A stretch of DNA of 64,000 nucleotides from Taudactylus pleione. Taxonomy: Eukaryota; Chordata; Amphibia; Anura; Myobatrachidae. Every line of letters begins with the position of its first letter. Positions within the stretch are counted from its first letter, which is position 1. Below the pieces are notes generated by a model, which was not told the DNA's origin, searched no databases, and saw only the letters and a program-made list of their open reading frames with translations. Positions 40,306-52,700 of the stretch are shown piece after piece. Where the stretch lies: positions 969,501 to 1,033,500 of the forward strand of contig JAUIMM010001030.1 of NCBI GenBank assembly GCA_031769625.1, read 5' to 3'. The translations under genes and the position numbers were made by a program.

Positions 40306-43300
40306 ATAAAAATGCGGTAAAACTGCATTTTGAGGGTTTTACAGTATACCTCATACCAGCTTGAAAAAGGATACAGTAGTAGCCGAAACCGAATGCTGCT
40401 CTCCTTCTTTGGATTTGTGACCTCAGCTCTCTGTGCACTCCACGCTGACAGCGGTCATTTGCTCATTACAACTGAAGACCATTGCGGTTGCAAGGGACTG
40501 GTGGACTGCGGGAGACATGATCGCACTGCATTACAGAGCATTCCTGAGATGCTGGTGAGCCACATTGCCAATGTCGCCTGGAGCTGCTAATAAGAGGCAG
40601 TAATCAGCATTGGACTGCTAGTACCCGCACAGGCTCCATGTAATTGAGATGATAAGAAAGAGATGCTCCGTATGTATAATTGACATCCTTTCACATTGAC
40701 TGTGTGAGTAACGTGCAATACATGTTTTCCTTTTGAAGTGGGTTATATGCACCATTTCTATATGCTTTGTGGAGAGCTGAGTTGCTGTTTTGGATACATA
40801 TGATAATAAGGATTGGACATATAAAACAGCACTTTTCTAGAAGAACACATATGTGGTAATAAGAACTGCAATATTTGGGTGTTTTTTTTACTCATTTTGG
40901 GCATTTCAGGCTGTGGATACTTTCCCCTTTTTTAAAAAGCTAAATTTTTTACCAATAGAGTCTGATCAACTCTTTCTAACTATTTTTCATAAAAATGTTC
41001 TCTTGTTCCTAGGAATAGAATATATGCTTTTTTTTATTAAGCTTTATATGCAATGAATTGTATTTTTATTGATAATAATGTGGCTATTGTATTAATAAAA
41101 CCTAGAGGAATTTGATTGATATTGACTGTATTGGTGTCTCAGTGGGGGCACCTAAGCGCAGTATACCATAACTGTACTTTGCTGCTTGGGAGGTTGGCAA
41201 ATACCTCTTTTTACTGCTGCATGTTGTTGACATTTCAGTAATTATTCATATTTTAGGAAGATGAGGATTAGAGATATTGCCTGAATTAAAATACCATTAA
41301 TGATTGAATGTGGTTTACACCATAGTGAATAGTATATATATTTTAAAGTGAGAAATAGATTAAATAGGTTTGAATATACTGTATAAGTTAAATGTTTAGT
41401 AACAGGTATTTAGATATATGCTTTGATTGTAAGGTTTATTAATTGTGTAAGAAACAGGTTTTTACTGCTTAGACCAACACACACTGGTATGCAAAGGTGT
41501 GCAGGCGATGCATACAATTAAGATCAGAATCATAGTGTATGGGCCCTATAACAGACCTGGGGCAATCATAAAACCAGTTCATCCATTGTCCAAGCCAGGG
41601 GCAATGATAATAGGGCAATGTAGCTGCTATATTTACAGATATGTTAACAGATCTGTTCGCACATCAAATAATCAAAGGTAAATTGTTTGATGAACAGGCG
41701 AATACCAAATTTTATAATCCCAAAACACATTCCCTGCTGGCCACCTAAGGGGTGAAATTGAGCTGACACTTTTACAACACTTCAGAATCTGGTTTTAGGG
41801 AAACCCGTAATTATCTGCCACATTGGACAGAATGGGACATGGCAAAATTGCATTTAAAGATTTTGGGATAAAAGACAGCACTGGAAGTACAGCTTAGTTA
41901 GTTGGAGGAGAGGACAGAGGAGAACAGAGAAAGACAGAGGAGATGGAAAGTCAGTGAGGTATGGTGAGTATAGGAGTCAGTCTGGGGAGAGCTCAGCCAC
42001 CACAGTACAGGACAATGCAGTCCAGAGAAACATAAGTTTTGTGCAGGAGGAAATACGGTAACTATAAATACTTTCAGAGAAAGGAACATTTTCTTTACTC
42101 CGCACAGAGTGAAGATATGTAAATGTAAATATAGTTAGACCAAAATATATATAATTATATGGGAGACAATATCTCTCACATGCTATCTCAGTTGGTGGTG
42201 CACCCAGGAGCCGAATACAATCTTTAGACAAAAACTATAAATACTTGCAAGTATAGAATTTCTGTTATTATTAATTGTCTAAAGTTTGTTAATTGTTTGT
42301 TAAGTTCTAAGTCTTAGGAAGCATAAATATTCTAGTATATATGTCACTACTGTGTATATCTCATTCTGTATAATTTGATTTGCCTGAAAATAAATATCAG
42401 AAATCAGAGCTTGAACTTCACGTCTGAACTCACTGGAATAATAATTAATTAATTCATACGTATGCATGTATTTGCAAATATATATAAAATGTATGTTAAT
42501 TGAACTTTTCCTATATTTATAATATCTTTATAAATATAGTAAAGAAATAATATTATTGGAGACTCCATCTTCAATAATCAACAACCCATGGTATAAATAT
42601 AAAATATAGAAACGATTCCTCTACAATGTACATCTGATTCCTTGATTGGGGTAAGCGCTGTTCTTTTATTTATATACCCCATATGTACAAAGCACCAGAA
42701 TGTGATGCACTAGAAGTCTATGGGCTTTTTTTCCAGGATGCTTCCCCTGAGAGGTATCCAATCAGATCCCTCCCATTTACCCCCGCGGTCAACATCCTTC
42801 TGCGCATGCGCAGAAGAACGCCAGAGGGACTTCTGGTTGTTAAACCTAGAAGTCCCTCTGTTTGGGGGCATCGTAAAGGACAGCTCTTATCGGGAGAGCT
42901 GTCCTTTGCAATATTCTAAGCACATACCGTGGTAAGTAACTGCAGTATGTACCCGAAGATAGGTGGGATATACTGCATCGCGGATGCGATGCTTAGTACA
43001 TCCTGTCCTAAAAGATTTAATAAAGCTCCACCATGAGACCAATAGTCAGGACCAGAGCAGGATTCTATGCCACCTTGTACATCCCCTGCCCCCAAACAAA
43101 TTATGTCATGAAGTCATGCCCAGGCGGCAGGGCTGTCAGCACTAGAAAGTAGAGCACTGCCTGGAACACCCTAAGACAATCTGGGCAGCTCTGCAGGCTG
43201 CAAGGTGCATGCAGAAGTGTCCCTTAGATGCTCCAGGCAGCTCTGCAGTAGTGCTACTGGCTGCAAACTGCTATTCCAGGCACACTACAAGCCACATGCA

Positions 43301-43550
43301 AGTGCCATAAGCACTGGTCACATACCAGTAGTTTTAAACCTGCCATATTGTTAGAAGTGTGTGTGTAATACTTGATATTTAAATGATTGAACAAACCACT
43401 AGGGGTTTATTAATATCCAGTATAGTGTGAGATAGACTGCTATTGCATCATTATTATACAAATATGTTGTAATAATTATACTTCTGTATCAGAATTCAGT
43501 ATAATTTGAATGTAATTACCTTGTATACGATAATTATTCATTCTTAAAAA
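40306..43550. other. No gene recognised; possible PLE repeat relic
   Basis: A hairpin-like TTGAAAAAGG...CCGAAACCG at 40360-40393 resembles the PLE repeat motif, but nothing else confirms a PLE. A segment at about 41690-42440 with an AATAAA near 42391 may be an old LTR; TSDs were not found. Perfect or near-perfect hairpins occur at 42824-42859 (GAGGGACTTCT...AGAAGTCCCTC) and 42876-42908. Confidence 0.35.
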
Positions 43551-43556
43551 TATTTA

Positions 43557-43955
43557 CACCCATTAGCCATAACATTAAAATCATCTGCCTAATATTATGT
43601 AGGTTCCCCTCGTGCTGCCAAAACAGCTCTGACCCGGAAGGTGTTCTGTGGTATCCGGCACCAAGACGTTAACAGCAGGTCCTTTAAGTCCTGTAAGTTG
43701 TGAGGTGTGGCTTCCAAGGCTCAAACTTGTTTTTCCAGCACATCCCACAGATGCTCAATAGGATTGAGATCTTGGGAACTTGGAGGCCAAGTCAACACCT
43801 TGACCTCTTTGTCATGTTCCTGAAACCATTCCTGAACAGTTTTTGCAGTATGACATGGTGCATTATCCTACTGGAAGAGACAACTGACTTCAAGGAATAG
43901 CATTGCCATGAAGGGGTGTACTTGGTCTGCAACAATGTTTAGGCAGGCGGTATCC
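43557..43955 (-). pseudogene. Tc1 transposon 3' fragment
   Basis: On the minus strand this is the C-terminal end of a different Tc1 transposase: an SQDLNPIEHLWDVLEKQ region with the third acidic catalytic residue, an in-frame stop after it, then the element end CCATAACATTAAAATCATC. A TA lies at 43555-43556. Everything upstream is cut off at the fold-back element at about 43951. Confidence 0.75.
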
Positions 43956-44432
43956 TTTATCCCTCATGTGAAACACATAGTATAATATCCCTTCCTCAAA
44001 TTAATACAGCGCTAAGTATAAAATGTGTCATTGAAACATGTTAAGCAGGCCTGCACCATATGCACATTATTATCTCATAACTACGTAGTCTTTCATCAGG
44101 GATAGATACAATTGTATAAATTAATGTCTCTTTTGAGGTCTATAGTACAGGTCAATTGACACACTGTACTGTATCAATAGTGGAATAGTTATACTGTCGC
44201 AACTGTTTCATTGGTGTTAGTCTGAGGCTGACAGTGAACGTATCTGTAGCCCCTTATTCAGGCGTAATAGCAGTCACCAAGTATGTCTCCCTCAGGTAAG
44301 TTTAATACAATCCCCTAAAAGATAGACCCACAGTCTGCTTAACATGTTTCAATCACACATTTTATACTCAACGCTGTATTAATTTGAGGAAGGGATATTA
44401 TACTATGTGTTTCACATGAGGGATAAAGGATC
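43951..44432. mobile_element. Fold-back element with ~95-bp arms
   Basis: TCCTTTATCCCTCATGTGAA... at 43951-44050 is the reverse complement of 44330-44432, with few differences over the whole arm. The spacer of about 280 bp is non-coding. No clear target duplication was seen. Confidence 0.75.
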
Positions 44433-45265
44433 CCCGACTAATTTTGGAAGTAACAGAAAGGAATCCATAAACTGGGAACTATTATTGGTAACAAGACAAT
44501 ATTGTATTTTACACCAGTAGGGACCTTTAACAATATTTATTTATCAGGAGTACATTCACAATCAGTGCGATATATTGCATTACAGCACAGTGATATAAAA
44601 GCCTAATAATTGTGGACGACATACGGTTTTAAAAATTATATTATATCCAGAAACCTAAAAAATATTTTGCTGTTTTACACATGATTTAATAAAAGTTATA
44701 TTTTAATATTTTTCATAGGGTCACTTTTTGAATCGTATATGATATGTTTAGCCTGTGAGTGCCCTGTATAAGAATACTTTGTTCTTTTTTGTTCTAGTTG
44801 TGATTATCCCTATTCCCTATCCCTATTCTCCCTTATAGTTGATACTAAATGAAATAGGCTATTTAATTTGGGAAGGACAGCGTAAGGGAGGTGTAATCTG
44901 ACTAAGCCAGTTTAAACCCTGTGGTTGTGGGAGCAGTATACCTGTAAAGACTTTTGTTGTTAAGTGTCAGTCAGTGTTAGCCTATAGGGATCCTTGGGGG
45001 TTTGGCCTGCTTGTATATTAGGTCTGTTAGCCAAAGGCTCAGCCTCTATGTTTCTGGAAATTTCTAGTCCAGGAGTCAGGGAAGTGATCTGTGCTTTTAT
45101 TACACTGAGTACATTCTCTGCTTTATTTCAAACTTACTTTTACGGTCACCTATTCTTTTTCCTCACCCTGCTATCCTACTCTACATATCTTCTGAGCCTA
45201 TTCTAGTTCTTTCTGTCCTTTAATCCCTTTGTCTTTTCCCCTTTTCTTTCTTTGGTGCTACCTTA

Positions 45266-45864
45266 GGGCCTGATTCAGAGCCGCTCGTAAGCGGCTGCTC
45301 GTTCGCTCCGAGCGATGTTTGCCCAACTGCGCATGCGTACGGATCGTAATACGCATGCGCGAGCCAGTCAGTGCGGCCGAAAATCATTTGTTCGCAAAAT
45401 AGCGAATGCCTGCTGTTTTGAGTGACATGAGGAGGCGTATGTGGGTGGTAACAGGGGAAGGTGCTTGAAAACGGGGAGTGGAGATCCGAACGCAGGCGTG
45501 CTTAAAGGTCAAAACGGGAGTTTTATGGATGTGCATAATTAATACAGGAGCGTCATTGACCACGTCACTGGGTTATTTTATAGCCAGAACTGCTCGCAAA
45601 ATTGTGGTAGCAAAAACCAACCCCAAGAATAGCGAGCAGTTCATACGCTGGTCGATGTACTCGATTAATCTAATAAATAGCGGACATGACGTAGGATGCG
45701 AGCAGCCAGGGGGCGTATTTTTTCAAAAAACGACTGCAAGTTTTGTTCGCTTGTTCAGACATAGAGGCGTGAACAGACCGCAAAGAGCGAATGGTTCATT
45801 TGAATAGCCACCCCTATTTTCTGGACGAGCGAGCGCTAATTGCGCCTGGCTCTGAATCAGGCCC
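45266..45864. mobile_element. 599-bp MITE with GGGCCTGATTCAGAG ends
   Basis: The perfect 15-bp inverted ends GGGCCTGATTCAGAG / CTCTGAATCAGGCCC are flanked by TTA on both sides (45263-45265, 45865-45867). It is a Harbinger-like non-autonomous element. Internal CGCATGCG palindromes lie around 45328-45360. The small open frame at 45478-45807 is not supported as a gene. Confidence 0.82.
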
Positions 45865-45889
45865 TTAGTCCCCACATGGCATTAATTTC

Positions 45890-46340
45890 ACTGTGCCCGC
45901 TGTGGCTCTGGGTCTCTTACTGGCCGCCCCTCCTGCTCAGTTCTAATCCCGGAGCAGGGCCGGAGGGCGGCAGCGCGGCGCGGGGTCATGTATCCCGCCG
46001 CGACTACGAGTCGCGATGTGGTACACAGGCCGGGATCATGCTGCCGGGGCTGGGGCATCTACGACTCCCCCGGCACCCGGCGGTGACAGGCTCCGCTCGC
46101 CGCTTGTTTTTTTGAGGGACTTGGACCGCGCGGCTGCTGTCCCTCCATGTCCCTCAGCTGACGGCCCCGGGTAATCTGCTGCGTGGTCGGTGGTGACGCT
46201 CACCATGCGGCTGGTCAATGTGCTGGCGGTGGTTCCCTCCCCTGTTAGCTGCGGTAGTACTCGTTGTTCCGGGTGGGGCTTAAGCTGCCATTTTCTTTAT
46301 CTCCCGGGGGACCAAAATGGCGAGGAGGCGTGGCCAAACA
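45890..46340. promoter_or_regulatory. CpG-rich block, possible promoter
   Basis: About 450 bp are much richer in G+C and CpG than the rest of the window. CCAAAATGGCGAGGAGGCG near 46310 resembles a YY1-type site. No coding exon is supported. It could be a host promoter or the promoter of a retroelement. Confidence 0.35.
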
Positions 46341-46718
46341 GCGCTTGCCTCTAGTGGGGCCCTGTTTTTATTATGTGCTGCAGCCTACAGTTAGACTGGG
46401 CCCATAGTGTTGGGGTTGCCTGTTGCTGCACAGCAGGGGCATTTGGGGGCTTCACGTAGCCAGTCCGTTTGCGCTGCCCCCTTCTATAGTGAGGTAGTAG
46501 CTTCTGGGCAAGCTTTTTTGCTCAGGGGCCAATTTTGCTGGTGAATGTTACTGATCTTCCTTTGGCGCAGCGTATTAGATGGGCGCGTTTGTGCCAATCG
46601 CACATTTTTCCATGGCTGTCGCTTGGTAATGTGGCATCTGTAGCACAACATTTTTCCTCGCCCCCATAGTCACATCCAGTGCAAATATAGCGTTGCCCCT
46701 TATGTTAGCATTTAGACA

Positions 46719-49700
46719 CTGTACACTATATATGACACATATAATGGGTTACTGTGATCACTGGTCCTGTATATGCTGGAATTATGACACACAATACACT
46801 ATGTATGACACTTATAATTGGTTACTGTGATTGCTGGTCCTGTATATGCTGGAATTATGACACACAATACACTATTTATGACACATATAATTGGTTACTG
46901 TGATCGCTGGTCTTCTATATGCTGGAATTATGACACACAATACAGTATTTATGACACATATAATTGGTTACTGTGATCGCTGGCCCTGTATATGCTGGAA
47001 TTATGACACACAATACACTATTTATTACACATATAATTGGTTACTGTGATCGCTGGTCCTGTATATGCTGGAATTATGACACACAATACACTATTTATGA
47101 CACATATAATTGGTTACTGTGATCGCTGGTCCTGTATATGCAGGAATTATGACACACAATACATATTTATGACACATATAATTGGTTACTGTGATCGCTG
47201 GTCCTGTATATGCTGAAATTATGACACACAATACACTATGTATGATATATATATAACGGGTTACTGTGATCGCTGGTCCTGTATATGCTGGAATTATGAC
47301 ACACAATGCACTATGTATGATATATATATAACGGGTTACTGTGATCGCTGGTCCTGTATATGCTGGAATTATGACACACAATACACTATGTATGACACAT
47401 ATAATGGGTTACTGTGATCACTGGTCCTGTATATGCTGGAATTATGACACACAATACACTTTGTATGACACATATAATGGGTTACTGTGATCACTGGTCC
47501 TGTATATGCTGGAATTATGACACACAATACACTATGTATGATATATATAACGGGTTACTGTGATCACTGGTCCTGTATATGCTGGAATTATGACACACAA
47601 TACACTATGTATGATATATATAACGGGTTACTGTGATCACTGGTCCTGTATATGCTGGAATTATGACACACAATACACTATATATGATATATATAACGGG
47701 TTACTGTGATCACTGGTCCTCTATATGCTGGAATAATGACACACAATACACTATTTATGACACATATAATGGGTTACTGTGATCGCTGGTCCTGTATATG
47801 CTGGAATTATGACACACAATACACTATTTATGACACCTATAATGGGTTACTGTGATCGCTGGTCCTGTATATGCAGGAATTATGACACACAATACATATT
47901 TATGACACATATAATTGGTTACTGTGATCGCTGGTCCTGTATATGCTGGAATTATGACACACAATACACTTTGTATGATGCATAATGGGTTACTGTGATC
48001 GCTGGTCCTGTATATGCTGGAATTATGACACACAATACACTATGTATGATATATATATAACGGGTTACTGTGATCGCTGGTCCTGTATATGCTGGAATTA
48101 TGACACACAATACACTATGTATGACACATATAATGGGTTACTGTGATCACTGGTCCTGTATATGCTGGAATTATGACACACAATACACTTTGTATGACAC
48201 ATATAATGGGTTACTGTGATCACTGGTCCTGTATATGCTGGAATTATGACACACAATACACTATGTATGATATATATAACGGGTTACTGTGATCACTGGT
48301 CCTGTATATGCTGGAATTATGACACACAATACACTATGTATGATATATATAACGGGTTACTGTGATCACTGGTCCTGTATATGCTGGAATTATGACACAC
48401 AATACACTATGTATGATATATATAACGGGTTACTGTGATCACTGGTCCTCCATACGCTGGAATTATGACTCACAATACACTATTTATGACACATATAATG
48501 GGTTACTGTGATCGCTGGTCCTGTATATGCTGGAATTATGACACACAATACACTATTTATGACACCTATAATTGGTTACTGTGATCGCTGGTCCTGTATA
48601 TGCAGGAATTATGACACACAATACATATTTATGACACATATAATTGGTTACTGTGATCGCTGGTCCTGTATATGCTGGAATTATGACACACAATACACTA
48701 TTTATGAGACATATAATTGGTTACTGTGACCGCTGGTCCTCTATATGCTGGAATTATGACACACAATACACTTTGTATGATGCATAATGGGTTACTGTGA
48801 TCGCTGGTCCTGTATATGCTGGAATTATGACACACAATACACTATGTATGATATATATATAACGGGTTACTGTGATCGCTGGTCCTCTATATGCTGGAAT
48901 TATGACACACAATACACTATGTATGACACATATAATGGGTTACTGTGATCACTGGTCCTGTATATGCTGGAATTATGACACACAATACACTTTGTATGAC
49001 ACATATAATGGGTTACTGTGATCACTGGTCCTGTATATGCTGGAATTATGACACACAATACACTATGTATGATATATATAACGGGTTACTGTGATCACTG
49101 GTCCTGTATATGCTGGAATTATGATACACAATACACTATGTATGATATATATAACGGGTTACTGTGATCACTGGTCCTGTATATGCTGGAATTATGACAC
49201 ACAATACACTATGTATGATATATATAACGGGTTACTGTGATCGCTGGTCCTCTATATGCTGGAATTATGACACACAATACACTATTTATGACACATATAA
49301 TGGGTTACTGTGATCGCTGGTCCTGTATATGCTGGAATTATGACACACAATACATATTTATGACACATATAATTGGTTACTGTGATCGCTGGTCCTGTAT
49401 ATGCTGGAATTATGACACACAATACACTATTTATGAGACATATAATTGGTTACTGTGATCGCTGGTCCTCTATATGCTGGAATTATGACACACAATACAC
49501 TTTGTATGATGCATAATGGGTTACTGTGATCGCTGGTCCTGTATATGCTGGAATTATGACACACAATACACTATGTATGATATATATATAACAGGTTACT
49601 GTGATCACTGGTACTGTATATGCTGGAATTATGACACACAATACACTTTGCATGACACATATAATGGGTTACTGTGATCACTGGTCCTGTATATGCTGGA

Positions 49701-52700
49701 ATTATGACACACAATACACTATGTATGATATATATAAGGGTTACTGTGATCACTGGTCCTGTATATGCTGGAATTATGACACACAATACACTATGTATGA
49801 TATATATAACGGGTTACTGTGATCACTGGTCCTGTATATGCTGGATTATGACACACAATACACTATGTATGATATATATAACGGGTTACTGTGATCGCTG
49901 GTCCTCTATATGCTGGAATTATGACACACAATACACTATTTATGACACATATAATGGGTTACTGTGATCGCTGGTCCTGTATATGCTGGAATTATGACAC
50001 ACAATACACTATGTATGATATATATAACGGGTTACTGTGATCACTGGTCCTGTATATGCTGGAATTATGACACACAATACACTATGTATGATATATATAA
50101 CGGGTTACTGTGATCACTGGTCCTGTATATGCTGGAATTATGACACACAATACACTATGTATGATATATATAACGGGTTACTGTGATCACTGGTCCTCTA
50201 TATGCTGGAATTATGACACACAATACACTATTTATGACATATAATGGGTTACTGTGATCGCTGGTCCTGTATATGCTGGAATTATGACACACAATACACT
50301 ATTTATGACACCTATAATTGGTTACTGTGATCGCTGGTCCTGTATATGCAGGAATTATGACACACAATACATATTTATGACACATATAATTGGTTACTGT
50401 GATCGCTGGTCCTGTATATGCTGGAATTATGACACACAATACACTATTTATGAGACATATAATTGGTTACTGTGACCGCTGGTCCTCTATATGCTGGAAT
50501 TATGACACACAATACACTTTGTATGATGCATAATGGGTTACTGTGATCGCTGGTCCTGTATATGCTGGAATTATGACACACAATACACTATGTATGATAT
50601 ATATATAACGGGTTACTGTGATCGCTGGTCCTCTATATGCTGGAATTATGACACACAATACACTATGTATGACACATATAATGGGTTACTGTGATCACTG
50701 GTCCTGTATATGCTGGAATTATGACACACAATACACTTTGTATGACACATATAATGGGTTACTGTGATCACTGGTCCTGTATATGCTGGAATTATGACAC
50801 ACAATACACTATGTATGATATATATAACGGGTTACTGTGATCACTGGTCCTGTATATGCTGGAATTATGACACACAATACACTATGTATGATATATATAA
50901 CGGGTTACTGTGATCACTGGTCCTGTATATGCTGAAATTATGACACACAATACACTATGTATGATATATATAACGGGTTACTGTGATCGCTGGTCCTCTA
51001 TATGCTGGAATTATGACACACAATACACTATTTATGACACATATAATGGGTTACTGTGATCGCTGGTCCTGTATATGCTGGAATTATGACACACAATACA
51101 TATTTATGACACATATAATTGGTTACTGTGATCGCTGGTCCTGTATATGCTGGAATTATGACACACAATACACTATTTATGAGACATATAATTGGTTACT
51201 GTGATCGCTGGTCCTCTATATGCTGGAATTATGACACACAATACACTTTGTATGATGCATAATGGGTTACTGTGATCGCTGGTCCTGTATATGCTGGAAT
51301 TATGACACACAATACACTATGTATGATATATATATAACGGGTTACTGTGATCGCTGGTCCTGTATATGCTGGAATTATGACACACAATACACTATGTATG
51401 ACACATATAATGGGTTACTGTGATCACTGGTCCTGTATATGCTGGAATTATGACACACAATACACTTTGCATGACACATATAATGGGTTACTGTGATCAC
51501 TGGTCCTGTATATGCTGGAATTATGACACACAATACACTATGTATGATATATATAACGGGTTACTGTGGTCACTGGTCCTGTATATGCTGGAATTATGAC
51601 ACACAATACACTATGTATGATATATATATAACAGGTTACTGTGATCACTGGTACTGTATATGCTGGAATTATGACACACAATACACTTTGCATGACACAT
51701 ATAATGGGTTACTGTGATCACTGGTCCTGTATATGCTGGAATTATGACACACAATACACTATGTATGATATATATAACGGGTTACTGTGATCACTGGTCC
51801 TGTATATGCTGGAATTATGACACACAATACACTATGTATGATATATATAACGGGTTACTGTGATCACTGGTCCTGTATATGCTGGATTATGACACACAAT
51901 ACACTATGTATGATATATATAACGGGTTACTGTGATCGCTGGTCCTCTATATGCTGGAATTATGACACACAATACACTATTTATGACACATATAATGGGT
52001 TACTGTGATCGCTGGTCCTGTATATGCTGGAATTATGACACACAATACACTATGTATGATATATATAACGGGTTACTGTGATCACTGGTCCTGTATATGC
52101 TGGAATTATGACACACAATACACTATGTATGATATATATAACGGGTTACTGTGATCACTGGTCCTGTATATGCTGGAATTATGACACACAATACACTATG
52201 TATGATATATATAACGGGTTACTGTGATCACTGGTCCTCTATATGCTGGAATTATGACAAACAATACACTATTTATGACATATAATGGGTTACTGTGATC
52301 GCTGGTCCTGTATATGCTGGAATTATGACACACAATACACTATTTATGACACCTATAATTGGTTACTGTGATCGCTGGTCCTGTATATGCAGGAATTATG
52401 ACACACAATACATATTTATGACACATATAATTGGTTACTGTGATCGCTGGTCCTGTATATGCTGGAATTATGACACACAATACACTATTTATGAGACATA
52501 TAATTGGTTACTGTGACCGCTGGTCCTCTATATGCTGGAATTATGACACACAATACACTTTGTATGATGCATAATGGGTTACTGTGATCGCTGGTCCTGT
52601 ATATGCTGGAATTATGACACACAATACACTATGTATGATATATATATAACGGGTTACTGTGATCGCTGGTCCTCTATATGCTGGAATTATGACACACAAT

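Noticed and set aside
41690..42440. Possible second solo LTR
   Set aside because: An AATAAA and an LTR-like tail are present, but no terminal TG...CA pair with a target duplication could be found.
45840..46115. 91-codon frame in the CpG-rich block
   Set aside because: GC-rich sequence gives long frames by chance. There is no conserved motif or splice context.
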